From contig JAPUFC010000048.1 of the NCBI GenBank assembly GCA_027492275.1, positions 3,138-67,137 of the forward strand: a DNA stretch of 64,000 bases. Direction: 5' to 3'. Positions 54,737 through 63,817 of this stretch are shown here, in pieces (position 1 is the stretch's first letter; each line of letters opens with the position of its first letter). The notes below the pieces were generated by a model, which did not search any database, was not told the DNA's origin, and saw nothing but the letters and a program-made list of their open reading frames with translations. This stretch comes from Mesorhizobium sp. (GTDB lineage: Bacteria > Pseudomonadota > Alphaproteobacteria > Rhizobiales > Rhizobiaceae). A program made the translations under genes and the position numbers.

Positions 54737-56290
54737 TCAGCCGCGCCCGACCGGCAGCGTCACGAAGCGGCTGGCGTTGTCGCGCATGACCTGCACCAGA
54801 ACCGCCTTGCGGCCGTTCTTCGCCGCCGCGTCCATGGCCTTGGACACGTCGCCGGCGCTGGCGACCTCGCTGGCGTTGACGCTGACGATGACGTCACCCG
54901 CCTGCAGGCCGCGATCGGCGGCGTCGCTGCCGCCGTCGACGTCGGTCACCACGAGACCCTTGCCGTCCTCGGAGGGCGTCACGGTGATGCCGAGATCGGC
55001 CAGTCTGTCGCTTTCGGCCGGCGCGGCGGGAGCGTCGGGCGCGGCCGACGCCTGCTTCTCGGGCGCAGGAAGCTCGCCCAGCGCCACCTTCAGCACCTCG
55101 CTCTTGCCGTTGCGCCAGACGGTGATCTCCACGGAGCTTCCGGGCTGGATGCCGGCGATCTGACGCGAGAGCTCGCGCGGAGAGGCGACCTCCTTGCCGT
55201 TCACCGCCGTGATCACGTCGCCCGCCTTGACGCCGGCCTTCTTGGCCGGGCCGCCATCCTGCGCGCCGGAGACCAGCGCGCCCTTGGTGCCGGTCAGGCC
55301 GAGCGAGTCCGATATCTCGGACGTGACCTGCTGGATCTCGACGCCGAGCCAACCGCGCGCCACGGTGCCGCCCTTGATGAGATCGCCGACCACCTGGCGG
55401 GCGGTCGAAGCGGGGATGGCGAAGGCGATGCCGACATTGCCGCCGGAGGGCGAGAAGATCGCCGTGTTGATGCCGACCACCTCGCCGCTCAGATTGAAGG
55501 CCGGGCCGCCGGAATTGCCGCGATTCACCGCCGCGTCGATCTGGATGAAGTCGTCATAGGGACCCGCGCCGATGTCGCGGCCGCGCGCCGAGACGATGCC
55601 GGCGGTCACGGTGCCGCCGAGACCGAACGGATTGCCGACGGCGACCACCCAGTCGCCGACGCGGACCTTGGCGTCGTCGGCGAAATCGACATAGGTGAAC
55701 TTGTCGCGGCTATCGACCTTCAGCACGGCGAGATCCGTGCGCGGATCGGTTCCGACCAGCTTGGCGTCGAGCTCACGGCCGTCATCCATCACGACGGTGT
55801 AGGACGTGCCGTCCGAAACGACGTGGTTGTTGGTGACCAGATAGCCGTCCTCGGAAATGAAGAAGCCCGATCCTTGAGCGACGGGGCGGGGCTGATCGTT
55901 GTTGCGGCGGTTGCGCTGCGCGCGGCGCTGATCCGGCTGCGGGCCGTTGAAGTCGCGGAAGAAGCGCTTGAGCGGGTGATCGTCGGGCAGGTCCTCGAAG
56001 CCCCCACCACCGCCGCGCGGGGTGCCGAACTGGAAGAACTGTCCGCCACGATCGGCGGCCGGATCGACCTTGGCGTTGACGCGGACGCTGACCACGGCCG
56101 GCGACACGCGCTCGACGACGTCGGCGAAGCTCGGAACCTGCGGGCCATTGACGCGAACCGCCTCGGCGAGCACCGGAACCGTGCCGGAGGTCACCGCGCC
56201 GAAGCCGATGGCGCCGGCGATGGCGAGCGATGCGGCGGCAGCCAGCAGACGGCTGCGGCCGCGCGAAGAAATCTTTCTCGAAGGGGTCAT
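54737..56290 (-). CDS. degP: DegP/HtrA-family periplasmic serine protease (Do type)
   Basis: DegP degrades or refolds misfolded periplasmic proteins. The 517-aa protein has a signal peptide (cleavage near VLAEA). The trypsin-like domain has the triad His in VTNNHVVS, Asp in TDPRTDLAVLK and Ser in NRGNSGGPAF. Two PDZ domains follow, the first from GWLGVEIQQV and the second from LGITVTPSEDGKGLVV. The Q-linker has the typical Gly/Arg/Asn-rich loop (RRAQRNRRNNDQPRP). It follows ccmH by 110 bases and precedes a two-component system, a context seen in other rhizobia. Confidence 0.95.
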   Translation of the reverse strand: MTPSRKISSRGRSRLLAAAASLAIAGAIGFGAVTSGTVPVLAEAVRVNGPQVPSFADVVERVSPAVVSVRVNAKVDPAADRGGQFFQFGTPRGGGGGFEDLPDDHPLKRFFRDFNGPQPDQRRAQRNRRNNDQPRPVAQGSGFFISEDGYLVTNNHVVSDGTSYTVVMDDGRELDAKLVGTDPRTDLAVLKVDSRDKFTYVDFADDAKVRVGDWVVAVGNPFGLGGTVTAGIVSARGRDIGAGPYDDFIQIDAAVNRGNSGGPAFNLSGEVVGINTAIFSPSGGNVGIAFAIPASTARQVVGDLIKGGTVARGWLGVEIQQVTSEISDSLGLTGTKGALVSGAQDGGPAKKAGVKAGDVITAVNGKEVASPRELSRQIAGIQPGSSVEITVWRNGKSEVLKVALGELPAPEKQASAAPDAPAAPAESDRLADLGITVTPSEDGKGLVVTDVDGGSDAADRGLQAGDVIVSVNASEVASAGDVSKAMDAAAKNGRKAVLVQVMRDNASRFVTLPVGRG

Positions 56291-56400
56291 CTCTCACGTC
56301 CTCGTTCTGATGGGCGCTTTACGTCGCCCTCGACATGAGAAATAGAAAGCCGGACATTACGGCGCCATTTCTGGCGCATGAAATTTTCGTAATGAAGCGG

Positions 56401-56877
56401 TCAGGCGGGCGGGCCGGTGCGCCTTTCCAGAATGCGGTCCAGCGCCGCCCTCTCCTCGGCGCTGAGCGCGGCCGCCGCGTGACGCCGCCCGCGCGCGAAA
56501 ACCAGATACAGCCCGCCGACCAGCAGGATCACGGCCGGCGTTCCCCACAGCGCGGCGTTGCGCAGGCTGAAGCGAGGCTTCAGCAGAACGAACTCGCCAT
56601 AACGGGAGACGATATAGTCGACGACCTGGGCATCGCTGTCGCCCGCCGTCAGCCGCTCGCGGACCAGCACGCGCAGATCGTGCGCCAGTTCGGAATCCGA
56701 ATCGTCGATGGACTGGTTCTGGCAGACCATGCAGCGCAGATTGGCCGACAGCGCGCGCGCGCGCGCCTCCAGCGCCGGGTCCGGCAGGACCTCGCTCGGC
56801 CGGACGGCGGCAAGGCCTGCGGCGGGCAACACCGCAACCGCCAGCAGCAGGGCGAACAGGCGGAGGGCGGACCTCAT
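56401..56877 (-). CDS. ccmH: Cytochrome c biogenesis protein CcmH (CycL)
   Basis: CcmH reduces the haem-binding cysteines of apocytochrome c. The 158-aa protein has a signal peptide, the redox motif [18 protein letters not shown] (CxxC) and one C-terminal membrane segment, as in single-domain CcmH. The frame continues upstream under ccmF; the ATG at 56877 overlaps the ccmF stop by 4 bases, showing coupling. It ends the ccmI-E-F-H series. Confidence 0.95.
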   Translation of the reverse strand: MRSALRLFALLLAVAVLPAAGLAAVRPSEVLPDPALEARARALSANLRCMVCQNQSIDDSDSELAHDLRVLVRERLTAGDSDAQVVDYIVSRYGEFVLLKPRFSLRNAALWGTPAVILLVGGLYLVFARGRRHAAAALSAEERAALDRILERRTGPPA

Positions 56878-58862
56878 ACCGGCTTCTCCGCCGCCGCGAA
56901 CACGCGCCGCCGCTTCGGCGCGCCGACCCGCAGCCGGCGGTCCGACAGCGACACCGCGCCGCCGGCCATCATGACCAGCGCGCCGAGCCAGATCAGCGTC
57001 ACCATCGGCTTCCACCAAATGCGCACGACGACGCCGCCGTCGGCGGTCTCGTCTCCAAGCGAGAGATAGAGCTGGCTGAAGCCGAAGGTCCGGATGCCCG
57101 CCTCGGTGGTCGGCATCTGCCGCACGGGGTAGAAGCGCTTGGAGGAGACGATGTCGCCTCTGGCCTGGTTTGCGGCGCCGAAGACCGAGAAGCGCGCGCG
57201 GCTCTCGGTGAAATTCGCCCCGCGGAACGGCTCGACCGCTTCGAAGCGCACCGAGAACGGCCCGGCGGCGGCGCTTTCGCCGGGTTTCATGGCGAGGATG
57301 TGTTCCTGCTGGAAGGCCACCACGCCGACGATGCCAAGCACGGTCAGGCCGAGGCCGAGATGCGCGAACGCGGTGCCGAACACTGAGCGCGGCAGGCCGG
57401 CCAGCCGGCGCATGGCGGTCCGGGCGGGCGCGGACGGCCAACCCGAGCGCAGCACGAGATCGGTCAGCGCGCCGAGCACCAGCCACGTCGCCAGGCCGGC
57501 GCCGAGAGCGGCCAGCAGCGAGGCGCGGTCCACGAACAGCATGGTGCCCAGCACGACCAGCAGCGCCGCCGCGAACGCGGCGAACAGACGCTGGGAGACA
57601 GCCGCGAGATCGCCGCGCTTCCAGGCCAGCAATGGGCCGAACGGGACGATCATCAGCAGCGGCACCATCAGCGGTGCGAAGGTCATGTTGAAAAAGGGCG
57701 CGCCCACCGAAATCTTGTCGCCGGTCAGCGTCTCCAGCAGCAGCGGGTACAGGGTGCCGACCAGCACCGTCGCCGTTGCGGTAGTGAGGAAGAGGTTGTT
57801 CACGACCAGCGCGCCCTCCCGCGAGATGGGCTGGAACAGCCCTCCCGCCGTCAGCGTCTGGGCGCGCCATGCGAACAGCGCCAGCGAACCGCCGATGAAC
57901 AGCGTCAGGATCGACAGGATGAACACGCCGCGCCCCGGATCGGTGGCGAAGGCGTGGACGGAGGTCAGCACGCCCGAGCGCACCAGGAACGTACCGAGCA
58001 GCGACAGCGAGAAGGTCAGGATAGCGAGCAGCAGCGTCCAGATCTTCAGCGCGGAACGCTTTTCCATGACGATGGCCGAATGCAGCAGCGCTGTGCCGGC
58101 GAGCCAGGGCATGAAGGAGGCGTTCTCGACGGGATCCCAGAACCAGAAGCCGCCCCAGCCGAGCTCGTAGTAGGCCCAGTAGGACCCCATGGCGATGCCG
58201 CCGGTCAGGAAGACCCACGCGGCCAGCGTCCAGGGCCGCACCCAGCGCGCCCAGGCGGCGTCGATTCGGCCGCCGATCAGCGCTGCGACGGCGAAGGAGA
58301 AGCTGACGGAGAAGCCGACATAGCCGAGATAGAGCAGCGGCGGGTGCACGGCGAGGCCGATGTCCTGAAGGATCGGATTTAGGTCCTGCCCTTCGAGCGG
58401 AGCCGGGTCGATGCGCGCGAAGGGGTTGGAGGTCAGCAGGATGAACAGCAGGAAGGCCGCGCCGATCCAGCCCTGCACGGCGATGACGTTGGCCTTCAGG
58501 GAGAGCGGCAGGTTCGATCCGAAGGCGGCGATCAGCGCGCCGAAGAAGGTGAGGATCAGCACCCACAGCAACATGGAGCCTTCGTGGTTCCCCCATGTGC
58601 CGGTGATCTTGTAGAGCATCGGCTTCAGCGAATGGGAGTTTTCCCAGACGTTCTGCACGGAGAAGTCCGAGCGGACATAGGCCATCACGAGCACGGCAAA
58701 GGCCAGTGCGGTGAAGGCGAAACCGGCCACGGCGACCGGGCCCGAGACGGCCATCAGGCGGGCATCGCCGCGCACCGCACCGACGAGCGGCACGAGCGAC
58801 TGAACGAGCGCCAGCGCGAAGGCCAGGACCAGCGCGAAATGCCCGATCTCGACCATCAGCAA
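56874..58862 (-). CDS. ccmF: Haem lyase CcmF (CycK)
   Basis: CcmF joins haem from CcmE to apocytochrome c. The 662-aa protein has at least twelve hydrophobic segments and the WWD domain [19 protein letters not shown] that holds haem. Conserved histidines such as [10 protein letters not shown] and [10 protein letters not shown] are present. Length is typical. It lies 10 bases after ccmE and overlaps ccmH. Confidence 0.96.
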   Translation of the reverse strand: MLMVEIGHFALVLAFALALVQSLVPLVGAVRGDARLMAVSGPVAVAGFAFTALAFAVLVMAYVRSDFSVQNVWENSHSLKPMLYKITGTWGNHEGSMLLWVLILTFFGALIAAFGSNLPLSLKANVIAVQGWIGAAFLLFILLTSNPFARIDPAPLEGQDLNPILQDIGLAVHPPLLYLGYVGFSVSFSFAVAALIGGRIDAAWARWVRPWTLAAWVFLTGGIAMGSYWAYYELGWGGFWFWDPVENASFMPWLAGTALLHSAIVMEKRSALKIWTLLLAILTFSLSLLGTFLVRSGVLTSVHAFATDPGRGVFILSILTLFIGGSLALFAWRAQTLTAGGLFQPISREGALVVNNLFLTTATATVLVGTLYPLLLETLTGDKISVGAPFFNMTFAPLMVPLLMIVPFGPLLAWKRGDLAAVSQRLFAAFAAALLVVLGTMLFVDRASLLAALGAGLATWLVLGALTDLVLRSGWPSAPARTAMRRLAGLPRSVFGTAFAHLGLGLTVLGIVGVVAFQQEHILAMKPGESAAAGPFSVRFEAVEPFRGANFTESRARFSVFGAANQARGDIVSSKRFYPVRQMPTTEAGIRTFGFSQLYLSLGDETADGGVVVRIWWKPMVTLIWLGALVMMAGGAVSLSDRRLRVGAPKRRRVFAAAEKPV

Positions 58863-58872
58863 GCAGCGCCTC

Positions 58873-59310
58873 TCATTGCGTTTCCTGCCACACGCCCTTG
58901 GCCTTCAGGCTCTCGGCCACCTCCTTGGGCATGTAGTTCTCGTCATGCTTGGCCAGCACGCTGTCGGCGACGAAGGTGCCGCCCTCGCCGAGCGTTCCCT
59001 CGGTGATGACGCCCTGTTCCTCGCGAAAGAGGTCGGGCAGGATGCCGATGTAGCTGACCTTGACCGACTGCCCGCCATCGGTGACGGCGAAACGCACCTC
59101 GGCGCCTTGTCCCCGCTCGATCGAACCCTTCTCCACCAGTCCGCCGAGACGGATGCGCTGCCCGGGCTGCAGGGTGGCGGCGGCAAGCTCGGTCGGCATG
59201 AAGAAGTAGGACGCCTTCTGCCCGAGCGCGTAGAGCGTCAGGCCGGCGGCGCAGGCCAGCACGCCCAGGCCCCCGAATATCACGGAAAGTCGCTTCTGCT
59301 TGCGCGTCAT
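58873..59310 (-). CDS. ccmE: Haem chaperone CcmE (CycJ)
   Basis: CcmE carries haem in the periplasm through a covalent bond to a histidine. The 145-aa protein has one N-terminal membrane anchor and an OB-fold. The haem-binding His and Tyr are seen in VLAKHDENYMPKE. RIRLGGLVEKGSIERG and YIGILPDLFREEQGVI are family segments. The ATG at 59310 is chosen as the conserved MTRKQKRL start, 1 base after the ccmI stop; the open frame runs on upstream. Confidence 0.95.
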   Translation of the reverse strand: MTRKQKRLSVIFGGLGVLACAAGLTLYALGQKASYFFMPTELAAATLQPGQRIRLGGLVEKGSIERGQGAEVRFAVTDGGQSVKVSYIGILPDLFREEQGVITEGTLGEGGTFVADSVLAKHDENYMPKEVAESLKAKGVWQETQ

Positions 59311-59311
59311 C

Positions 59312-60451
59312 CTAGTCCGCCACCGATATACCGAGGGACGCGGCGAAAGCACTCAACCTGCCGCGATCATCTCCCGTTAGGACCTCGACGCCCCGTCTCA
59401 ACGCGTCGCGTGCGTCATCGGCGCGCCCGAGCACGACATAGGAACGAACGAGCCGCGTCCAGCCTTCCGCGTCCTGCGGATTCAGGCGCAGCCTCTCGTC
59501 CAGGCTGGCCACCATGCCCTCCACCATGGCCTGACGATCGGCCGGCGACATCGACGCCGCCCGGTCCATCTGCGCCTGGTCGGGCCCCGGCCGTTCCGCC
59601 GACGCCTGCTGGGAAGACGCCTGCGTCTGGGATGCTTGGGTCTGGGCGACAGCGCCGGCGATGGCGTCGCTCCATGGCGAATCGGCCGGCAGGCCGCGCG
59701 CCAGATCGTTCCAGGCCTCGACGGCGGCCTGCGCCTTGCCGTCCTGCGCCAGCGCGGCAGCAAGGTAGAAGCGGGCCTTGAGGTCCGCCGGCTCGATCGC
59801 CAGGGCGCGCTCGAAGGCAGCCTTGGCCTCGGCGGTCACGACGCCGCCGGCCGTGGTGGACAGCGCCTCCCCCAGGCCGGCCTCCCTCGAGGCGCTCGCG
59901 CCGGCAAGCCGGATAGCGTTGCGGTAAGCCGTCACCGCCTCGTCGGCCCGGCCGAGCCGCAGATAGATAGGCGCCAGCACATCCCAACCGCGCCCGTCCT
60001 CGGGGTTCGCCGCGAGATGCGCCTCGGCCCGCGCGACCAGTTCGGCCACGGTGCTTTGGTCTGCGTTTTTGGCCAGCCGCGCCGCAAGCGGCTGCGAGGG
60101 CAGGTCGGGCGAGCCGAGCGCGACGTAAGAGCCCCAGCTCACCAGCGGCACCGCGATCACCGCCATGGCGGCTATGGCGCGCGACGACACCATCGCCGTG
60201 GCGACAACCGGGCTCCCAGCCTTGTCCGCCTTCAGGATGCGGCGCGCGATCTCGGCATGCGCCTCGGCGACGTCGGCGGGCGCGACGAGCCCCCGCGCGG
60301 CATCGCGGTCGAGCTCGGAAAGCTGATCGCGGTAGACTTCCAGATCGTTGTTTTGCCCCGAATCATCCGGTGTCCGCCGCCGCGACAGCGGCAGCAGCAC
60401 CGCAAGGCTCGCGGCCAGGGTCAGCAACGCTGCAACCGTCCAGAATACCAT
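59312..60451 (-). CDS. ccmI: Cytochrome c biogenesis protein CcmI (CycH)
   Basis: CcmI is a membrane protein with TPR repeats that chaperones apocytochrome c to the lyase. The 379-aa protein has membrane segments at about residues 3-22 and 90-115. Periplasmic TPR-like units follow (ARAEAHLAANPEDGRGWDVLAPIYLRLGRADEAVTAYRNA, and a later RLNPQDAEGWTRLVRSYVVLGRADDARDAL). A Gln/Ser-rich stretch lies between them. The ATG at 60451 is chosen for the conserved MVFWTVAALL start. It begins the ccmIEFH operon. Confidence 0.92.
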   Translation of the reverse strand: MVFWTVAALLTLAASLAVLLPLSRRRTPDDSGQNNDLEVYRDQLSELDRDAARGLVAPADVAEAHAEIARRILKADKAGSPVVATAMVSSRAIAAMAVIAVPLVSWGSYVALGSPDLPSQPLAARLAKNADQSTVAELVARAEAHLAANPEDGRGWDVLAPIYLRLGRADEAVTAYRNAIRLAGASASREAGLGEALSTTAGGVVTAEAKAAFERALAIEPADLKARFYLAAALAQDGKAQAAVEAWNDLARGLPADSPWSDAIAGAVAQTQASQTQASSQQASAERPGPDQAQMDRAASMSPADRQAMVEGMVASLDERLRLNPQDAEGWTRLVRSYVVLGRADDARDALRRGVEVLTGDDRGRLSAFAASLGISVAD

Positions 60452-60542
60452 GGCGTCCAAATATACCCGGTCGACAGAGCTGCCAATATCACGTCCCTGC
60501 GGCGGATTGGCGGCGGGCCGGGTCACATTTGCGGCACGACGC

Positions 60543-61001
60543 TCAGGTCAGCGGCGACCAGCTTCCGTCCGGATTGCGACAGGCGGTCCCGCGCAGCGCG
60601 CGGCGCTGGCCGTCGACGGAGAGAGAATGGGTGTATTGCCGGCAGTCCTGTGAACCGACCCGGTAGGGCTGCGCCGCCGTGACCTCGCCGGACTTTGTGC
60701 CCGCGCTGTTGCGCCAGCGAACAACCTCGCCGGCCGGCGTGTATTCCAGCGCGCGGTACTCGGCTTCGAGGGCCTGCCTGCGCTCGCCCTGATTGAGCCC
60801 CACACCCGCGACCAGCCCGCCATTCATCTCATCGATGATGGACGACGCCACGTTTCCGCCGCCGCCGCCCGGCAGGACGGATGCGGCGCGTTCGACGCCG
60901 CCGGACACGCAGGCGGAAGCCATCAGGAGAGTGGCCATCAAGGCAAGGCCGACGCGCACCTTCTGTCCGCCGGCCGGGTTCAGCACCGATCGAGATTCCA
61001 T
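60543..61001 (-). CDS. RT0821/Lpp0805-type surface lipoprotein (17-kDa antigen-like)
   Basis: The 152-aa protein has a signal segment ending in a lipobox-like ASAC (MATLLMASACVSGG), then a Gly-rich stretch (PGGGGGNVASSIIDEMNGGLVAGVG) and a compact C-terminal domain. That domain reads LEYTPAGEVVRWRNSAGTKSGEV...DCRQYTHSLSVDGQRRALRGTACRNPDGSW. This resembles the RT0821/Lpp0805 and rickettsial 17-kDa surface antigen family. An outer-membrane location is likely. It lies between feuQ-like and ccmI genes on the same strand, 61 bases from the kinase stop. Confidence 0.82.
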   Translation of the reverse strand: MESRSVLNPAGGQKVRVGLALMATLLMASACVSGGVERAASVLPGGGGGNVASSIIDEMNGGLVAGVGLNQGERRQALEAEYRALEYTPAGEVVRWRNSAGTKSGEVTAAQPYRVGSQDCRQYTHSLSVDGQRRALRGTACRNPDGSWSPLT

Positions 61002-61062
61002 CGTCCTACCAGTATCCTGTCGGCCGGTCCGGCCGGCATTTGGTCCGCTCGCATGTTGCGTT

Positions 61063-62379
61063 CTAGTCGATGCTGCGAAGCTCAACAACGGCCTTGAGGC
61101 CGCCGCGTTCCGATCGTTCGAGCAGCAGCCGCCCGCCATATTCGCTGACCAGTTCGGAAACGATGGCCAGGCCGAGGCCCGTTCCGGGCTTCGTCTCGTC
61201 CAGCCGTCGTCCGCGCTTGAGCGCGTCGCGCGCCTTCTCGTCCGGAATGCCGGGGCCATCGTCGGAGATGGCGATGGTGAACCGCCCCTTCTCGCCCGCC
61301 TCGGCCGGCACGATATCGACCGCGATGTCGACGCCGCTGCTCGCCCATTTGGTCGCGTTCTCAAGAAGATTGCCGACGATCTCCTCCAGATCCTCGCTCT
61401 CCCCCGCGAACACGACCTCGCCGGCCGGCAGGGTCGAGGTGATCCGCAGCCCGCGGCCAAGCTTCTCGAACACGCGCACCATGCGCTCCATCAGCGGCTG
61501 GACCGGCGTGCGGTAGACCACGCTGTCGCGCTGCGCGGCCAGCCGGGCGCGGCGCAGATAATGTTCGACCTGCTGCTGCATGGCGGAGGACTGGTCGACG
61601 ATGAGCGCGCCCTTGGCGCCGCCCAGCGCCCTGCCCTCGTTCAGCAGGACGGCCAACGGCGTCTTCAGCGAATGCGCCAGGTTGCCGACCTGCGTGCGGG
61701 CGCGCTCCACGATGCGGCGGTTGTTCTCGATCAGCGCGTTCGTCTCGTTGGCCAGCGGCTCGATCTCGGCGGGGAAAGGCCCGTCGAGCCTTTGCGCCGT
61801 ACCCTCGCGCACCATCGCCAGCGCATCGCGCACCCGCCGCAAAGGCCGCAGCCCGAACAGGATCGCGATCGCGTTGATGGCGATCATCCCGACACCGAAC
61901 AGCGCGAGATAGAAGAACAGCCGCCGCTCGAAGACGGAGATCTCGCGCTCCAGCTCCGACTTGTTGCCCATCAGGCGGAAGCGGGCGATGCGGTTCTGGT
62001 TGTCCAGCAGGATTTCGCTTTCCACCACCACCAGCGACTCTCCGCCCGGCCCGAGCGCCACGTAGCGTCGCTGGAACGCGTCGTCGAACGGTACCTCGAT
62101 CACGGAGGGCGCTGCCACCGGCTCCAGCATGGACGCCGAGCTCAGCGCGCCCTTCACGTCCTGCGAGACGGGCTCGACCGACCAGTACCAGCCCGAATTC
62201 ATCTGCGAGAAGCGCAGGTCGCCCAGATTGGGACTGCCTTCCAGAAAACCGCCGTCGGTCAGCCCGACCGAGCCGATGAGGTTGAACAGATGCGCCGACA
62301 GCAGGCTGTCGAAACTGCGCTCGCTGGCCTGCCGGTACAGGGTGGAGATCACGGTGGAAATGACGATCAGCGTCACCAC
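61063..62379 (-). CDS. feuQ: Sensor histidine kinase, FeuQ-like (start uncertain)
   Basis: FeuQ senses envelope or osmotic conditions and acts with FeuP; in Sinorhizobium the pair controls cyclic glucan export. From the GTG at 62379 the 438-aa protein has a periplasmic sensor with STLYRQASERSFDSLLSAHLFNLIGSVGL and a second membrane segment (YLALFGVGMIAINAIAILFGL). HAMP follows, then a HisKA-like box GNLAHSLKTPLAVLLNE and the ATPase motifs NLLENATKWA, DDGPGIP and GTGLGLAIV. That start cuts the first membrane segment in two. The frame stays open upstream to about 62478 (LFAEARAVLQPRSLAFRV) with no ATG, GTG or TTG, so the true start is probably non-standard, perhaps the CTG at 62457. Confidence 0.85.
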   Translation of the reverse strand: MVTLIVISTVISTLYRQASERSFDSLLSAHLFNLIGSVGLTDGGFLEGSPNLGDLRFSQMNSGWYWSVEPVSQDVKGALSSASMLEPVAAPSVIEVPFDDAFQRRYVALGPGGESLVVVESEILLDNQNRIARFRLMGNKSELEREISVFERRLFFYLALFGVGMIAINAIAILFGLRPLRRVRDALAMVREGTAQRLDGPFPAEIEPLANETNALIENNRRIVERARTQVGNLAHSLKTPLAVLLNEGRALGGAKGALIVDQSSAMQQQVEHYLRRARLAAQRDSVVYRTPVQPLMERMVRVFEKLGRGLRITSTLPAGEVVFAGESEDLEEIVGNLLENATKWASSGVDIAVDIVPAEAGEKGRFTIAISDDGPGIPDEKARDALKRGRRLDETKPGTGLGLAIVSELVSEYGGRLLLERSERGGLKAVVELRSID

Positions 62380-62479
62380 CGCCCAGCAGGTGGAGATGGC
62401 GATGACGCGGAAGGCGAGCGAGCGCGGCTGCAGGACCGCGCGGGCTTCCGCGAACAGTCGATGCGGGAGGCGTTCCGTG

Positions 62480-63154
62480 TCAGGCCCCCGGTTCGCGCAT
62501 GCGATAGCCCATGCCGCGCACGGTCTCGATCATGTCGATGCCCATCTTCTTGCGCAACCGCCCGACGAAGACCTCGATCGTATTGGAATCGCGGTCGAAA
62601 TCCTGATCGTAGAGGTGCTCGACCAGTTCCGTGCGCGAGACCACTTCGCCCATATGGTGCATCAGGTAGGCCAGCAGCCTGAACTCGTGCGAGGTCAGCT
62701 TCAACGGCTTGCCGTCGACATCCGCCTTGGAAGCGCGCGTGTCGAGCCTGAGCGGTCCGCAGGACAGTTCCGAGGAGGCGTGGCCCGCCGCCCGCCGGAT
62801 CAGCGCGCGCACGCGCGCCAGCACTTCCTCGATATGGTAGGGCTTGGTCACGTAGTCGTCGGCGCCGGCGTCGATGCCGGCGACCTTGTCGCTCCACCGG
62901 TCGCGGGCGGTCAGGATCAGCACGGGCATCTTGCGGCCCGACCTGCGCCAGCGTTCCACGACGCTGATGCCGTCCATCTGGGGCAGGCCGATGTCCAGCA
63001 CCACGGCGTCGTAGGGCTCGGTATCGCCCAGATAGTGCCCCTCCTCGCCGTCATAGGCGCGGTCGACGACGTAGCCGGCGTCGCCCAGCGCTTCCGAAAG
63101 CTGGCGATTCAGCTCCTTGTCATCTTCAACGACGAGAATGCGCATCAACCCCAT
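62480..63154 (-). CDS. feuP: OmpR-family response regulator, FeuP-like
   Basis: The 224-aa regulator has receiver motifs EDD near the start, phospho-acceptor Asp in VVLDIGLPQMDG and Lys in DDYVTKPYH. A winged-helix domain follows (LTSHEFRLLAYLMHHMGEVVSRTELVEHLYDQD, IETVRGMGYRM). The sequence closely resembles FeuP of Rhizobium as I know it. Starts at 63154 (MGLMRILVV) and 63145 (MRILVV) are both possible; the second is the more usual N-terminus. It lies between the feuN-like gene and the feuQ-like kinase. Confidence 0.9.
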   Translation of the reverse strand: MGLMRILVVEDDKELNRQLSEALGDAGYVVDRAYDGEEGHYLGDTEPYDAVVLDIGLPQMDGISVVERWRRSGRKMPVLILTARDRWSDKVAGIDAGADDYVTKPYHIEEVLARVRALIRRAAGHASSELSCGPLRLDTRASKADVDGKPLKLTSHEFRLLAYLMHHMGEVVSRTELVEHLYDQDFDRDSNTIEVFVGRLRKKMGIDMIETVRGMGYRMREPGA

Positions 63155-63220
63155 CCGAGCATGGTGAGCGGTAGATATAGGCGATGCCGCGCCCTGCGGG
63201 AAAGCTGCCGGCGCCCCGCC

Positions 63221-63517
63221 TCATTCGGCCGGAACCACCACTTCCATGCGGCGCGGCCGCTGGCCGTCGCGCGCGGGCACCACCACGACGATCACGCAGA
63301 CCGCCCGTCCGCCCTGATTGGCTGCGGAGGCGCGCGCCAGCGTGCCCCCGTTCTGCGCGGCAACGCGCTGGCCGACCGCGTAGCAGTCGGCGGCGGCGAC
63401 CTGCGACGCGGCCGGCGACGTCTGCGCCAGGCTCGGGGCGGCGGTCGCAAGGCACGACGCCGCCACCGAAACGGCGGCCGCCACCACGATCCTAAAGCGC
63501 TTGCTGAGCTTGTCCAT
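63221..63517 (-). CDS. Small periplasmic PepSY-like protein, FeuN-like by position
   Basis: The 98-aa protein has a signal peptide (cleavage near SLAQ) and a short mature part with two cysteines (DCYAVGQ and AVCVIVVVV). A pattern like a single PepSY module (AAQNGGTLARASAANQGGRAVCVIVVVV...RRMEVVVP) is seen. In Sinorhizobium a small periplasmic protein, FeuN, lies before feuPQ and inhibits FeuQ. Size, export signal and position fit, but sequence identity to FeuN is not checked. A direct-repeat box sits 24 bases before its start. Confidence 0.75.
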   Translation of the reverse strand: MDKLSKRFRIVVAAAVSVAASCLATAAPSLAQTSPAASQVAAADCYAVGQRVAAQNGGTLARASAANQGGRAVCVIVVVVPARDGQRPRRMEVVVPAE

Positions 63518-63541
63518 GCCTGGGTTCTAGCGCAAGCGCTC

Positions 63542-63557
63542 TGAACGTCAAATGAAC
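63542..63557. promoter_or_regulatory. Direct-repeat box TGAAC-N6-TGAAC before the feuN-like gene
   Basis: TGAACGTCAAATGAAC has two TGAAC half-sites 11 bases apart. Read with the gene it is GTTCA-N6-GTTCA, like the spaced repeats of PhoP-type regulators. The core matches 35789-35804 at 14 of 16 bases. It is a candidate autoregulatory FeuP site. Confidence 0.55.
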
Positions 63558-63581
63558 ACCGGTCCGCGCCCGGCGTTCAGC

Positions 63582-63797
63582 TCACTTGCCGAGCCGGCTG
63601 CTCGCATTCAGGCGGCCGAAGATCGCGAGCAGTCCGCTGATGGCGGTGACCGCCTGCAGCAGGGTGTCGGTCAGCGCCGAACCGTCAATCCCGGCGAGCG
63701 GCAGTCCGGCGATGCCGCCGACGGCGGTCAGGATGGTCACCAGCGAGGCCCAGATGGTTCGCGACAGATACCATGGCTTGATGTCGGTCATTGTCAT
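63582..63797 (-). CDS. Small membrane protein, holin-like in shape
   Basis: The 71-aa protein reads MTMTDIKPWYLSRTIWASLV, then two hydrophobic stretches around a GLPLAGIDGSALTDTLLQAV turn, and a basic end (FGRLNASSRLGK). Similar short proteins occur in rhizobial genomes, some near phage or gene-transfer-agent genes. AAGGAG lies upstream. Function is unknown; the holin-like label describes only size and membrane pattern. It is 64 bases before the feuN-like gene. Confidence 0.65.
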   Translation of the reverse strand: MTMTDIKPWYLSRTIWASLVTILTAVGGIAGLPLAGIDGSALTDTLLQAVTAISGLLAIFGRLNASSRLGK

Positions 63798-63817
63798 TCT
63801 CCTTGGCGTTGAAAATT

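Noticed and set aside
43334-56338. Very long open frames antisense to real genes, such as 43334-46411 minus and 52271-56338 plus (also 10539-13481 minus and 26696-29725 minus)
   Set aside because: They mirror the high third-position GC of known genes (pepN, glnE, degP, slt, pccA) and have low-complexity Arg/Ala/His/Asp-rich translations with no domains.
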